A stretch of DNA of 64,000 bases from [Phormidium] sp. LEGE 05292 (lineage in GTDB: Bacteria > Cyanobacteriota > Cyanobacteriia > Cyanobacteriales > Aerosakkonemataceae): the NCBI RefSeq assembly GCF_015207735.1, contig NZ_JADEWG010000003.1, positions 1-64,000 of the forward strand. Reading direction: 5' to 3'. Below, one piece after another: positions 52,926 through 63,473 of the stretch (position 1 is the stretch's first letter; each line of letters opens with the position of its first letter). The position numbers and the translations under genes were made by a program. The notes beneath the pieces were generated by a model. The model made no database searches, was not told the DNA's origin, and saw nothing but the letters and a program-made list of their open reading frames with translations.

Positions 52926-54281
52926 ATGCCGCTAACAAATTGGAGTGATATTTTAGACAAAATTCTTCCTGATGAATGCGTAGAGCAAGTCATTTGTAAT
53001 CAATTTGTAGAACCTCTTCTGGAAGCTCTAGGCTTTAATGCACAAGAGCGCCGTCCGCAGTTCAAGACAGGTAATGGTGCAGACAAAGTAGATTTTGCAG
53101 TTCGCTACAACAAGGATAGCGATATTTTTTCTAAGTCTCAGATTAATCCTTATTTACTTGTTGAAGTAAAAGCAAGAGCGACTGGTGCTGGTAATAAAAT
53201 AAACTTAGCAGAAGGTACACCTCAATATTTAGCCGCTAGACAGCAAATTAAAAAGTACCTACTTGCACCTAAATGTCAAACAGCCCAATGGGGGATTATT
53301 ACTAATGGAGTTCATATTCAACTATTTCGGAGACATGGTAGGATTGTAATCCCTGCAACTAATAATGAAATAATTAAAAAAGATAATATTACAGATATTG
53401 TTACACAAATTAAAAATTTGATTGAGAATCCGCCAAAAGCCTTAACTATTTCTGTATATAATAATAAAGGTGGAGTTGGAAAGACAACTACTACTATCAA
53501 TTTAGCGGCTATACTAAAGAAGCAACAAAAAAAAGTTCTTCTAGTCGATTTCGACTCTCAGAGAGATTTAACTAAAAGCCTCAAATTAGAAGTTGGAAGT
53601 GTTAGTTTATTCGATTGTCTTACAGATAAAAATTTAGATGTACGTAGAAGCATTGTTCCTTTCAGCCCTATTGGAAAAAAAGGTAAGCCAGTACATCTTT
53701 TTGATGTAATTCCATCTGATATTAGAATGGAACAATTAACAGATAATAATGTTACTGCAACAATTCAAAAAGGTTCAGCGAGATTACGAGATCTGCTCAA
53801 GAATTTTGTTTATGATTATGATTATATAATCATCGATTGTCCTACACAATGGATATTTTTTAGTCAAAGTAGTATTTATGCTTCTGATGTAGTTCTTATT
53901 CCTACTAAACATAATGGTTCAACATCGTTATATAATGCAGCCAGAGTAATTAAAGACTTTATTCCTGAAGTTAAGAAAGCTAGAAATGATGGAGGGCCAA
54001 TGGCACTGTCCATATTCTTTAATGGGGAGAAGATAACCGATCCTCAACTCAAAGTAACTAATGCAGAAATTGAAAAAATTATTAAAGAATATGGCATAAA
54101 CCTTTTGCCCTACTACTGGCCTAAAGCTACACCGGGAAATGTGGATAAAACTATTTTTAGTATTCCCAGTTATGCAACTGTTGCTAATGCAGCTTTCTCT
54201 CATGTTCCAGCAGTTCTCCTAAACTCTACTGTTGAGCAGCATTATCTTGGTTTTGCTAAGGAGTATTTTTTGTATGGGTAA
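52926..54281 (+). CDS. PD-(D/E)xK nuclease-like domain fused to ParA ATPase
   Basis: The 451-residue protein has an N-terminal domain (1-165) resembling the HsdR N-terminal/PD-(D/E)xK fold: KVDFAV (Asp56) followed by LLVEVKA (Glu80, Lys82) and WGIITNGVHIQLFR. A ParA/MinD-type ATPase follows (about 172-445), with deviant Walker A KGGVGKTT (181-188), VLLVDFDSQRDLT, and YIIIDCPTQW as Walker B-like motif. ParA normally moves plasmids or chromosomes; the fused nuclease-like domain is unusual. The downstream ParB-like gene overlaps its stop by 8 bases. Active-site residues look intact. The role is unknown; anti-plasmid or anti-phage activity, or partition, are options. Confidence 0.85.
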   Translation: MPLTNWSDILDKILPDECVEQVICNQFVEPLLEALGFNAQERRPQFKTGNGADKVDFAVRYNKDSDIFSKSQINPYLLVEVKARATGAGNKINLAEGTPQYLAARQQIKKYLLAPKCQTAQWGIITNGVHIQLFRRHGRIVIPATNNEIIKKDNITDIVTQIKNLIENPPKALTISVYNNKGGVGKTTTTINLAAILKKQQKKVLLVDFDSQRDLTKSLKLEVGSVSLFDCLTDKNLDVRRSIVPFSPIGKKGKPVHLFDVIPSDIRMEQLTDNNVTATIQKGSARLRDLLKNFVYDYDYIIIDCPTQWIFFSQSSIYASDVVLIPTKHNGSTSLYNAARVIKDFIPEVKKARNDGGPMALSIFFNGEKITDPQLKVTNAEIEKIIKEYGINLLPYYWPKATPGNVDKTIFSIPSYATVANAAFSHVPAVLLNSTVEQHYLGFAKEYFLYG

Positions 54282-55074
54282 GTTTGATGATATAGGTAAG
54301 TTAATGTACTTGCCTCTAGAGGAAATTAAAACTGATGGACAATCCTATGAGTCAGATTTTATTATTTCCGCAGCAGCAGAAGCGGTTTTACAAGCGGGCG
54401 GACGTAATTGGATTCCTATAATTGTTAAAGAAATAAGTGACAACAACTACTTGGTAGTTAGTAATTATTTTATTTACGCAGTTGCTCAAAAAGCGGAGTT
54501 AGAGAGAGTTTGGTGTATTGTAATTGAATCAGATGAAAAAAGCATCGAACAGGCTAAAATTCTGGCAAGGGAAACTATTCCTAAAGTCAACTTATCTGTA
54601 GCTACAAGAGAAACTATATTAGCTGCATTGAGATATTTAATTTCCGAACCTGGTAGTGCTTTGAAAGGAGTAGATCCTGTTATTGCAGCAAATAAAATAT
54701 CAGAAGCTAAAAGGGAAACGTGGTCAAACTTTAACCCTATTACGACCTTAAGGTGTGGAATTACTAAGGGCAAAAAGTTAGATGCACTTTCTAAAGTCTT
54801 CTTTCTTTCACAGCCAAAACCGTCTGAACCACCTCCACCAGCACCAGAAATTATCAGTATAAAACGTGCATCGAGAGATGAGATTTTTAGCCATTTGAGC
54901 TATTTATCTAAATATAAAATTGGTGGGTTTGAAGCGATCGATCCTGACCAAGCAGCAGATGTAATCTTTACGGCAAGTAAAAGTAAGTGGAAAAGCTTAA
55001 ATCCTATTTCTAAACTGGAATGCGGAATTGATACTGCTAAAATCAAGACACTAAAAACTGTGTTTAGCCTCTAA
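54274..55074 (+). CDS. ParB-like partner of the nuclease-ParA fusion
   Basis: The 266-residue protein starts with a ParB/sulfiredoxin-like segment (LPLEEIKTDGQSYESDF, then NWIPIIVKEISDNNYLVVSNYFIYAVAQKA and VWCIVIE), as in ParB nuclease-fold domains that read a cofactor. It ends with two similar modules, about 118-180 (ATRETILAALRYLIS...GVDPVIAANKISEAKR-TWSNFNPITTLRCGI) and about 205-266 (SRDEIFSHLSYLS...AIDPDQAADVIFTASKSKWKSLNPISKLECGI), joined by a Pro-rich hinge. The start (ATGGGTAA) overlaps the ParA stop, implying coupled translation. No helix-turn-helix of a normal ParB is seen. The cognate DNA site is unknown. Confidence 0.75.
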   Translation: MGKFDDIGKLMYLPLEEIKTDGQSYESDFIISAAAEAVLQAGGRNWIPIIVKEISDNNYLVVSNYFIYAVAQKAELERVWCIVIESDEKSIEQAKILARETIPKVNLSVATRETILAALRYLISEPGSALKGVDPVIAANKISEAKRETWSNFNPITTLRCGITKGKKLDALSKVFFLSQPKPSEPPPPAPEIISIKRASRDEIFSHLSYLSKYKIGGFEAIDPDQAADVIFTASKSKWKSLNPISKLECGIDTAKIKTLKTVFSL

Positions 55075-55088
55075 AAGATAAGGTATCA

Positions 55089-55970
55089 ATGATTGCTAAA
55101 AAATATTGGTTATTAGTTAGTTTTTCGATCGCACTAATCACCACCCCATTCCTGATAACAGAAAGAGTACAGCATGAACTCGCCACTGCCCAAACTTCCC
55201 CCACCACAGCTAATTTACCCAAACAACCATTTTTGCCCATACCAGGCTGGTTAGGGTTAGCCACAGTTGCAGGCGGGGGAAGGCAACAATACCCCTGGTC
55301 GCCTTCGCACCCAAACGGGCAAGCAGTCATTGTTTCTGATACCGAAGCTTGGGCGAAAGTAAAGGCAGGAACTCCTCTGGTAGCCGTTGCACCAAATTTT
55401 AAACAAAAAGTAACATTCCTGCGTTCTTCCGAGGAACGCTACGGCTGCGATGGCATTCCCACCTCAATGGCAGCTTTTTCTGCACCCAGACGACCTCCCG
55501 AAGGCCCTATCTGGCTGTTACCAGAACGAGAAGCTCAAACAGCTACCGCTATCCCGGTGCAAAAGTTGCCTTTAGCCCAAGTTCCTGCGAATTTGTTACC
55601 TAGACCTTTGCCTAAAAACAGCGAAGTTCGTGCTTGGAAAGCAGGTTCAATTATTATTTTGCAGCGTAAACAAAGTGCTCATAAAGTGAAGATGACTGTC
55701 GCTAACAATTCGCAAGTTATCTTCAGTCAAATCCAAGAAAAATACTTCTTTAATAATGGCGAACCTCGACCACCTCTCAACCTTGCTACTGCTAAAGGTG
55801 AACCAGGAATCTCCGAACCAATAGGTGTATTTCAGTTAAAAGCAAATGTTACTCCAACAATTGTTTTTTGGGTTCCAGGTTACGAAGGAAACGGTTTTAC
55901 AATTCTCGCATCCAATGGTAAAAAAATGAGGGAATATGAAGGTGCAAGTTTGTACTATTGTGCTTATTAA
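55089..55970 (+). CDS. Secreted hypothetical protein
   Basis: The 293-residue protein has an N-terminal hydrophobic segment (about 6-25) that looks like a signal peptide or anchor. The mature part has no recognisable catalytic motif; conserved-looking segments are IPGWLGLATVAGGGRQQYPWSPSHPNGQ, PEGPIWLLPE and PIGVFQLKANVTPTIVFWVPGYEGNGFTIL. Only two Cys occur, far apart. It starts 14 bp after the ParB-like gene but is probably a separate unit; transcriptional linkage is possible. Function unknown. Confidence 0.65.
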   Translation: MIAKKYWLLVSFSIALITTPFLITERVQHELATAQTSPTTANLPKQPFLPIPGWLGLATVAGGGRQQYPWSPSHPNGQAVIVSDTEAWAKVKAGTPLVAVAPNFKQKVTFLRSSEERYGCDGIPTSMAAFSAPRRPPEGPIWLLPEREAQTATAIPVQKLPLAQVPANLLPRPLPKNSEVRAWKAGSIIILQRKQSAHKVKMTVANNSQVIFSQIQEKYFFNNGEPRPPLNLATAKGEPGISEPIGVFQLKANVTPTIVFWVPGYEGNGFTILASNGKKMREYEGASLYYCAY

Positions 55971-56025
55971 AAACCTTCTTTTTCTCTCTTCCTCTTCCCT
56001 TCGCGCTCTTTGCGTCCTTTGCGGT

Positions 56026-57237
56026 TCAATTCTCCTCCAATCCCACCGCCTGAGAAATATTCGACAAACCCCTTTCTTCCAACTTCACCAACAACCCTTG
56101 TAAAATGCGTTTTACCATAAAAGGCCCTTGATAAATCCAACCAGTATAAGTTTGTAACAAACAAGCACCAGCAGTAATTTTTTCCCAAGCATCATCAGCA
56201 GTAAAAATTCCGCCGACACCCATAATTGGCAATTTTCCCTTTGTTTCCTTTCTAATAAAACGGATCACTTCAGTCGATCGCCCTTTCAAAGGCGCACCAC
56301 TAATTCCGCCAGCTTCATCTTTAACTAAATTTCCCGTTTCCCGCAAAATTTGAGTTTTTAAACCCTCACGTTTAATAGTAGTATTAGTAGCAATAATTCC
56401 CGCTAAATTATGAGATAAAGTAACATCTAAAACATCCAAAATTGCATCCCATTCCAAATCGGGTGCAATTTTGACTAGAATTGGCTTATTAGCATTCTGG
56501 TTTTCTTGTTGTAAAGCAGACAAGATAGCACTTAGCATTGGCGCATCTTGGAGAGTTCTTAAACCTGGAGTATTAGGTGAGGAGACATTAACTACAAAGT
56601 AATCGCCCAAATCCTTTAACAGGCGAAAACTACCCAGGTAATCTGCGGCTGCTTCCTCCAATGGTGTTACCTTGGACTTACCGAGATTAACTCCTATGGG
56701 GATAGGTCTAGGTCGCCTTTGTAAAGCTGCGGTGAGTGCGGTTGCCATTGCTGCTGCACCATCGTTATTAAACCCCATACGGTTGAGTGCGGCTTGGTCT
56801 GCCAACAGCCGGAACAAGCGCGGAGTCGGGTTTCCCGGTTGCGGGTGTAGGGTGACAGTACCCAGTTCAGCATAGCCAAAACCAAAGCTTGACCATACAC
56901 CGGATGCCGTTCCGTTCTTGTCAAATCCAGCTGCTAATCCCATAGGGTTCTTAAACACCACAGATTGGGGAATAATAACTGAAGACCCAAAAGTTGGAGA
57001 GGAATTTTCCGATCCTGCCCCTGTGTGATTTTGGTAATCCCAAAGTGTTTGTTCTAGGCGTGCATCTGCGATCGAAAAGTTTTGTTGTAGTTGGTTGAGT
57101 ATCCAGCTATTCAGGGGGCGATCGATATGACAATCCAACCAAGTCGAAATTTGCATAAATTGCTTATGCAAAAATTCTGGATCGGTTTTTAATCCAGAAA
57201 ATACAATGGGGCGTAAAACGTCTTGATATATGTCCAA
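56026..57237 (-). CDS. pyrD: Dihydroorotate dehydrogenase (class 2)
   Basis: The 403-residue flavoprotein oxidises dihydroorotate with quinone as acceptor, at the membrane. Motifs: VFKNPMGLAAGFDKNGTA, FGYAELGTVTLHPQPGNPTPRLFRL, NRMGFNNDG, YFVVNVSSPNTPGLRTLQ (catalytic Ser and ligand Asn), and IMGVGGIFTADDAWEKITAGACLLQTYTG at the FMN site. The N-terminal extension is the class 2 membrane-association region. The start is a TTG (57237), because family members begin MDIY-like and no better ATG is near. It is separated from pyrC by 20 kb. Confidence 0.95.
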   Translation of the reverse strand: MDIYQDVLRPIVFSGLKTDPEFLHKQFMQISTWLDCHIDRPLNSWILNQLQQNFSIADARLEQTLWDYQNHTGAGSENSSPTFGSSVIIPQSVVFKNPMGLAAGFDKNGTASGVWSSFGFGYAELGTVTLHPQPGNPTPRLFRLLADQAALNRMGFNNDGAAAMATALTAALQRRPRPIPIGVNLGKSKVTPLEEAAADYLGSFRLLKDLGDYFVVNVSSPNTPGLRTLQDAPMLSAILSALQQENQNANKPILVKIAPDLEWDAILDVLDVTLSHNLAGIIATNTTIKREGLKTQILRETGNLVKDEAGGISGAPLKGRSTEVIRFIRKETKGKLPIMGVGGIFTADDAWEKITAGACLLQTYTGWIYQGPFMVKRILQGLLVKLEERGLSNISQAVGLEEN

Positions 57238-57597
57238 AGCTATTAAGTAGTAGATACTAAGTGGTAGATGGTAAGTTGATTTTACCTGTTACCTTAGAAA
57301 CTGGGTAGTACTCGGTTGTTGTACCAAGTGGGAAAACATTGGTTAATTAGGGAAAGGAAAAAGGTTTAAAGAGAAAGGTGAAAATTTTTCTTTTTTATTC
57401 CGCTCCTTTAACTTTTTATCTGATAGCACATTTTAGTTAATAAACTAGTGCTATATAGAGTCTCCTACGATACGGCTTTTCTTGAATGCCCGACAGGGCT
57501 ATACGCCACACTACGCGAGCGCTATCCACTACTTTAACTAATTACCTAATTACCAACCCATTATCAACTACCCATTACCCAACGGGAGTGACAGTAA
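57238..57597. other. Spacer upstream of the GAF protein
   Basis: A 360 bp divergent spacer with no gene. It contains a degenerate GCGTAGC-type repeat (about 57489-57526) and CATTACC/CCATTATC short direct repeats. Probable promoter region. Confidence 0.35.
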
Positions 57598-60543
57598 ATG
57601 ACCCAACAACAAAACCGATATTCTGAAGATAAAAAAATTGTTAATTTGGGTCGTGTTCTTCAAATCCTTCGGGAAGAAGAAAACGTTGATGTATTAATTG
57701 AAACCACCCTAAATTACCTCAAGTCAGAATTGCAATACGATTTAATTTGGTTAGGTTTGTACGATCACATAGAACATCGCATTTTGGGTAAAGGTGGAAT
57801 TACCCCAAATGCAGACATTAGCTTTTTGAAGCAAAAGTTTTTCCTCCAACCAGGAGATCTATTAGAACAGGTAGTAATTCAACAAAGACCGATCGGTGTT
57901 CCCGATCTAGGAGACGCAAATCGGGCGGGAGAATGGCGCAAAGCAGCACTTAATTTTAAGATTCGGGGAACGTTAATTTTTCCGATTCGCCATCGCGATC
58001 GCTGTTTTGGTGTAGTATTGTTGGGATTATTAGGCTGGGGAATTTCGCCGCAAGCAGAAGAAAAGGCGCAATTATCTGTACTTTTAGGCACGCTAGCAGC
58101 TTCATTAAATCAGATTGAAATTAACTGGAATCACCATCGGATGAAGCGTCCTGATGAACCTTTGCTGGCAATAATGCAAAAATTGCCTTCTTTGCCGACA
58201 ATGTTGCAGCGACTAGAAGCGATCGTTGCCGAAACCCATCAATTTGTCAACCCAACTCGCACAAATATTTACTGGTTTGAACCAGATAAACGGTATTTTT
58301 GGCGTTACATGAGTAATCGTTTAGCAGGGATTGCTGGCGATAGTCAACAACCAGCTTCCGGGATAACTGTGCAAGAATCAGGCAGTTTTTATAGTGCAAT
58401 GTTGGGCGATCAAATAGTTGCCATTGGAGAAAGTTTGAGTTCTCTAAAGGCTGATGTTACTAGTAGATTATTGCAGAGAATGGGAGCTAGATCCTTATTA
58501 GCTGCACCAATTCTTTTACAAGATGAACTATTAGGATTTCTATCAGTAGAAGGTAACGATCCGCGAATTTGGAAAGAGGAAGAAAAGAATTACTTGCGCG
58601 GTGCAGCGAGAATAATTGCCTTAGTTTCCCCGATCGAACAAATGGAAACTACGATCAAGCAAACCAAACAAGACCAATTATTATTAGCAGAAATAGCCAA
58701 AGGTATTTATAGCGATGAAGATTGGTATAATTCCTTGAAAGAAGCGAGCGATCGGCTAAAAGAACGCTTTCAATTAGAGCGATTTTTGGTATTACTTTTT
58801 GATAACGACCACAAACAATTTGAAATCTCCTATCAAAATCATCCGGTTAATCGCCGACCTTTAGGTTCTGCTAGCAAACCAGCAAAACGTAACGGCAAAG
58901 AAAGCAGAGTTAGCAATCCCACATCTTCCCCAGACAACCCTTATATATTGCCTCATTTAAGCGATGTAGATTGGAAATTACTAGAACGTAGCTCAGAATC
59001 AGTAGTAATAGAAGACCTAACAACAGACTTAAAGTTACTTTCTTGGAGAGAAGGATTTTTAGAAGCAGGAGTACGAAGTGTTTTAATTTGCAACACCAAC
59101 ATCGGCAAATCACTCAAAGGTTTACTGATGATTACCTGTGAAAGTCCCCGTACCTTTTCTGCGGCAGAAAAAGAAGTTTTTCGGATAGTTAGCCAACAAA
59201 TCGGCTTAATCTTACAACAATGGCAAATCCAAAAACAATCTGCAAGGGAACAAAAAACCTACCAAACATTGCAGTGGGGTTTGACCATGATGCAGCAAAA
59301 CTACCAAAACCTGCAACAGTTGGAAGAAAGTGCCCTAAGAGCTTGTGCTAGTCTGCTAGAAGCGCCTGTAGCCGTCTTAGTTTCTTGGCAACCAGGAGAT
59401 GAAATTGCCAAAGTTACGGCAACAACACCTCCTAGTGCAGAGTTTGCCATTAATACGGAAAAAACTGTTGCAATTTACGCCGATGAATTAATTCAAGAAG
59501 CTTTAAACACCGATGGTTTACTTTATAAAAACATACAACAGTTAACGCCTAATACTAGACAATGGCTGACAGGTTCAGGAGTTGAAGAAATTGTCGTTAT
59601 GGCTTTGCGAACTACACCGGAACATTTCCCCACAGGTGTAGTAGTACTTTGTAATAGTTTAGGTGTTCATTGGCTCGAAAGTGCGTTACCAGCGTTCGGT
59701 TTACTAGTAACACAATTTGCTTGGTTCCGCCGAGAATCTTTTACCGTCAGCAGTTTGCAACAACAACGTCAAGAACTGCAATGCTTAAATTGGTACAAAC
59801 ATCGCGCGATCGAAGATTTTTGCCGTACTGTAGCATCTACTTTAAAGATATTTGTTTCTCTTGCCCCTAAAGAAGCTGCCCAAGAAGTCCGCTATCAACA
59901 GCTTTGTTCTCAGTTAGGCGGTTCTGTGGCGGCGCTTTCCCGAATGCTAGCGAGGGAATTGTGGAATACGGAATCGGTTTTACAATCCCAATCAGAAGAT
60001 CCGATTCGAGTCACCAGTTTATTGCGTCGGAGTTTGGAACGGGTAGATGATTTGATTAAAAGTCGTCGTTTGTGGGCAAAAGTTCATGATGCGGGTGATT
60101 GGCGTTCTGAGGGACAAGGAAAAACTGCTGTCACTTCTGCGGCTTTGTTACTAAAACATGGTTCTACCTTAGTACAGTTAGTAGTTTACGAACTATTGTT
60201 AGCTGCTTGTCAACGTGGCGAAGAAGGCGGCAGAATCGATATTTGGTATCGTCAACTAAGCGCCCAAGATACAGGAATACCTTATCCCCAATGTTTCCAT
60301 TCTGATTATTTTTTGGAGTTGTCGATTACTGATACAGGCAACATCGATCCGCAATTAATTGCTGATTTACAAAAGCAACCAAAAGACGATTTAGCACCTC
60401 ATACTTTGCAGCAACCCCCCGGACTACATATAAGAATTTGTCAGTTACTTATAAGTGCGATCGGAGGTTTTCTCAACCTGTATATTCTTGATGATGGCAG
60501 AATTTTGACTCAGGTGTTAGTGCCGATCGATATCTCAACTTAG
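57598..60543 (+). CDS. Multi-GAF signalling protein with degenerate kinase end
   Basis: The 981-residue cytoplasmic protein has about four GAF-like domains (near 22-165, 185-345, 365-545, and 565-725), recognised by LIWLGLYD, GRTNIYW-type and SLLAAPILLQDELLGFLSVEG patterns. A C-terminal region (about 770-980) is like a histidine kinase end: VYELLLAACQR (N box) and ELSITDTGNIDPQL (G1-like), but no clear phosphoacceptor His or G2 box. It is therefore a sensor with an atypical or inactive kinase end. Neither a chromophore-binding Cys nor a cognate regulator is clearly seen. Confidence 0.85.
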   Translation: MTQQQNRYSEDKKIVNLGRVLQILREEENVDVLIETTLNYLKSELQYDLIWLGLYDHIEHRILGKGGITPNADISFLKQKFFLQPGDLLEQVVIQQRPIGVPDLGDANRAGEWRKAALNFKIRGTLIFPIRHRDRCFGVVLLGLLGWGISPQAEEKAQLSVLLGTLAASLNQIEINWNHHRMKRPDEPLLAIMQKLPSLPTMLQRLEAIVAETHQFVNPTRTNIYWFEPDKRYFWRYMSNRLAGIAGDSQQPASGITVQESGSFYSAMLGDQIVAIGESLSSLKADVTSRLLQRMGARSLLAAPILLQDELLGFLSVEGNDPRIWKEEEKNYLRGAARIIALVSPIEQMETTIKQTKQDQLLLAEIAKGIYSDEDWYNSLKEASDRLKERFQLERFLVLLFDNDHKQFEISYQNHPVNRRPLGSASKPAKRNGKESRVSNPTSSPDNPYILPHLSDVDWKLLERSSESVVIEDLTTDLKLLSWREGFLEAGVRSVLICNTNIGKSLKGLLMITCESPRTFSAAEKEVFRIVSQQIGLILQQWQIQKQSAREQKTYQTLQWGLTMMQQNYQNLQQLEESALRACASLLEAPVAVLVSWQPGDEIAKVTATTPPSAEFAINTEKTVAIYADELIQEALNTDGLLYKNIQQLTPNTRQWLTGSGVEEIVVMALRTTPEHFPTGVVVLCNSLGVHWLESALPAFGLLVTQFAWFRRESFTVSSLQQQRQELQCLNWYKHRAIEDFCRTVASTLKIFVSLAPKEAAQEVRYQQLCSQLGGSVAALSRMLARELWNTESVLQSQSEDPIRVTSLLRRSLERVDDLIKSRRLWAKVHDAGDWRSEGQGKTAVTSAALLLKHGSTLVQLVVYELLLAACQRGEEGGRIDIWYRQLSAQDTGIPYPQCFHSDYFLELSITDTGNIDPQLIADLQKQPKDDLAPHTLQQPPGLHIRICQLLISAIGGFLNLYILDDGRILTQVLVPIDIST

Positions 60544-60659
60544 AAGAAAGGCAGAAGGCAGAAGATAAGAAAGTTTCAAGGGAAATTGGAGTAACCTTTG
60601 TTCTTCTTCCTTCCTTCTGCCCTCTGCCTTCTGCCTTCTGCCTTCTCTTCCGCCTTCCC

Positions 60660-63473
60660 CTAAACCATTTCCGACGCAGTTTCCACCTGCGGTTGTCCTT
60701 GAGGTTGGAATTGGAACAAGGAGTAAACCACATCACGACGAATGGCGGTCATCATTTCCAAGAACATTTCGTAACCTTCACTCTTATACTCAATTAACGG
60801 GTCTTTTTGACCGTAACCGCGCAGTCCCACACTTTCCCGCAATGCGTCCATTGCTTGTAAGTGTTCCCGCCACAGAGTATCAATGCGTTGCAAAATGAAG
60901 AAACGTTCCGCTTCCCGCATTAGTCCCGGTTTAAATTGATCGATTTGCGCTTCTTTGATATCGTAGGCAATTCGCACCTGTTCTGCTAAGAAAGATTTGA
61001 TTTCGCCAACCGACAAATCTTCTAACTGTTCTGGTTGTAAATCAGAAAGCAGGTAGACAAATTCCTTAACTTTGCCAACCACACTCTTGAGATCCCATTC
61101 TTCCGAAGGTAACTCTGGGTTAACGTAAGCATCTACGATGTCTTCCATCGTTTTTTCGGCGTATTTAACTACCTGTTCCTTCAAATCTTGCCCTTCTAAT
61201 ACCCTCCGTCGTTCCGCATAAATTGCCCGACGTTGGTTATTCATTACTTCGTCGTACTCGAATACTTGTTTCCGAATGTCGTAGTAGTAAGTTTCGACTT
61301 TTCTTTGGGCACCTTCTAAGGAACGGGTTAACATTCCCGACTCAATGGGCATATCTTCTTCTACCCGCAAGGCGGTCATTAATCCAGAGACGCGATCGCC
61401 TCCGAAAATCCGCAATAAGTTATCCTCTAAACTAAGGAAGAACTTAGTAGAACCAGGATCGCCTTGTCTTCCCGCCCGTCCCCGCAACTGGTTGTCAATC
61501 CTTCGAGATTCGTGACGTTCTGTACCAATTACGTGCAAACCGCCTAATTGTACTACTTCTTCGTGTTCCCGTTTGGTAAACAGTTCGTATTCTTCTCGAA
61601 TGCGATTATAAACATACCGCAACTTTTGAATTACTCGATCGTCCGTAGGCGCTTTTTCCGAAGCTACCGCCACTTTATCTTCTGCTTCCAATTCTGGCAG
61701 ACTGCGTTCCCCATATTCCTGGGCGGCAAAATCTACTGCTTCTTTCAGTAATTTTTCGGTTTCTTTGCTCAGTTCAGTGGGGAAAATTTGCGGCGAAGCT
61801 TTCCAAGTTTTTACCTTTTTCCCCGGAACAAAACCTACTCCACCACTGCGGTTATGTTCTGCACCTGGTACTTGTAAAGGTGAAAAATCATCGTCTTCTT
61901 CCGGGCTAACAATTCTGGGTAATAAATATTCCCGCAATTTCAGTCTCGCCATATAATCGGCGTTACCACCCAAAATAATATCTGTGCCTCTTCCTGCCAT
62001 GTTAGTGGCGATCGTCACTGCACCTCTACGTCCTGCTTGGGCGATAATTTCCGATTCCCGTTCTACGTTTTCTGGTTTCGCATTTAGCAAATTATGGGGA
62101 ACTTCTTTCTGGCGGAGTAACCTACTGAGTACTTCAGATTTTTCTACACTGGTCGTACCCACTAGTACCGGACGACCAAGTTCGTGCATTTCCGCGCATT
62201 CTTCAGCAATAGCTACCCATTTCCCATTTTCTTTCTTATAAACTACATCAGAGAGATCGGCCCGACCTGTGGGACGGTTAGTAGGGATAATGCTAACTTC
62301 CAGTTTGTAAATCTTTTCAAATTCTGCTTCTTCGGTCTTCGCAGTCCCAGTCATTCCCGCCAATTTAGGATAAAGCAGGAACAGGTTTTGATAAGTGATA
62401 GTAGCTAAAGTTTGGGTTTCTGGTTGAATTTCTACCCGTTCTTTTGCTTCGATCGCTTGGTGTAAACCATCACTCCAGCGCCGTCCGGGAAGTACCCTTC
62501 CGGTAAATTCATCAACAATCACTACTTCGTCATTGCGAACTATATAGTTTACGTCTTTAATAAACAGTTCTTTGCCTTTAATTGCATTAAAAACGTAGTG
62601 TGCCCAAGGATCATTGGGGTCGTAAAGGTCTTTAACTCCTAATAATTTTTCTGCTTCCGCAAAACCTTCATCGGATAGGATAACGTTACGAGCTTTTTCA
62701 TCTACTTCATAATGCTCGTCCTTATTCAATCCAGCTGCTACTTCGGAAGCACGGATATATTTTTGACTAGGACGTTCTACTTGACCGGAAATAATTAACG
62801 GAGTCCGGGCTTCGTCAATTAAAATCGAGTCAACTTCGTCAATAATGCAGTAATTAAAGGGACGTTGCACGACTTCTGACATGGCAACTGCCATATTATC
62901 GCGCAGGTAGTCAAAACCAAGTTCGCTGTTAGTACCGTAAGTAATGTCGCAGGCGTAGTTTTTTTGCCGTTCGGGAGGAGACATTCCTTGTTGGATTAAT
63001 CCAACTGTTAAGCCTAAGAAACGATGAATTTGTCCCATCCATTCTGCGTCCCGACGCGCAAGGTAATCGTTAACAGTTACGACGTGAACGCCTTTGCCGG
63101 AAATCGCATTCAGGTAAGAAGGTAGTGTGGCAACTAAGGTTTTTCCTTCACCTGTTTTCATTTCGGCAATTTGTCCGGTGTGCAGGATAATTCCGCCAAG
63201 TAATTGAACATCAAAATGTCGCATTCCCAAGACGCGCCGACCTGCTTCTCGGACGACGGCAAAAGCTTCTGGGAGAATTTCATCAAGTAATTCTTTCTCA
63301 TGTGCCAGGTTTTTGGCAGCTTTGAGTTTTTGTTTAAATTCTGCTGTTTTGCCTCTTAACTCTTGATCTGAAAGTGCTTTGATTTCTTCTTCCAGTAAGT
63401 TTATTTCGGTAATGTAAGGTTGGTATTTTTTTAGCTTACGAGCGTTTGGATCGCCTAGAAGGGTTTTTAACAT
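60660..63473 (-). CDS. secA: Preprotein translocase ATPase SecA
   Basis: The 937-residue motor protein has Walker [18 protein letters not shown]-like [17 protein letters not shown], the conserved [23 protein letters not shown], and [14 protein letters not shown] family insertion occurs around 530-600 ([19 protein letters not shown]...), and the C-terminal zinc-binding tail is absent, as usual for cyanobacteria and chloroplast cpSecA1. It drives protein export through SecYEG at the plasma and thylakoid membranes. The length and start ([16 protein letters not shown]) are normal. Confidence 0.97.
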   Translation of the reverse strand: MLKTLLGDPNARKLKKYQPYITEINLLEEEIKALSDQELRGKTAEFKQKLKAAKNLAHEKELLDEILPEAFAVVREAGRRVLGMRHFDVQLLGGIILHTGQIAEMKTGEGKTLVATLPSYLNAISGKGVHVVTVNDYLARRDAEWMGQIHRFLGLTVGLIQQGMSPPERQKNYACDITYGTNSELGFDYLRDNMAVAMSEVVQRPFNYCIIDEVDSILIDEARTPLIISGQVERPSQKYIRASEVAAGLNKDEHYEVDEKARNVILSDEGFAEAEKLLGVKDLYDPNDPWAHYVFNAIKGKELFIKDVNYIVRNDEVVIVDEFTGRVLPGRRWSDGLHQAIEAKERVEIQPETQTLATITYQNLFLLYPKLAGMTGTAKTEEAEFEKIYKLEVSIIPTNRPTGRADLSDVVYKKENGKWVAIAEECAEMHELGRPVLVGTTSVEKSEVLSRLLRQKEVPHNLLNAKPENVERESEIIAQAGRRGAVTIATNMAGRGTDIILGGNADYMARLKLREYLLPRIVSPEEDDDFSPLQVPGAEHNRSGGVGFVPGKKVKTWKASPQIFPTELSKETEKLLKEAVDFAAQEYGERSLPELEAEDKVAVASEKAPTDDRVIQKLRYVYNRIREEYELFTKREHEEVVQLGGLHVIGTERHESRRIDNQLRGRAGRQGDPGSTKFFLSLEDNLLRIFGGDRVSGLMTALRVEEDMPIESGMLTRSLEGAQRKVETYYYDIRKQVFEYDEVMNNQRRAIYAERRRVLEGQDLKEQVVKYAEKTMEDIVDAYVNPELPSEEWDLKSVVGKVKEFVYLLSDLQPEQLEDLSVGEIKSFLAEQVRIAYDIKEAQIDQFKPGLMREAERFFILQRIDTLWREHLQAMDALRESVGLRGYGQKDPLIEYKSEGYEMFLEMMTAIRRDVVYSLFQFQPQGQPQVETASEMV

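Noticed and set aside
54274-55074. ParB of a plasmid origin
   Set aside because: No replication initiator, iterons or parS-like repeats were seen nearby; flanking genes are chromosomal housekeeping genes.
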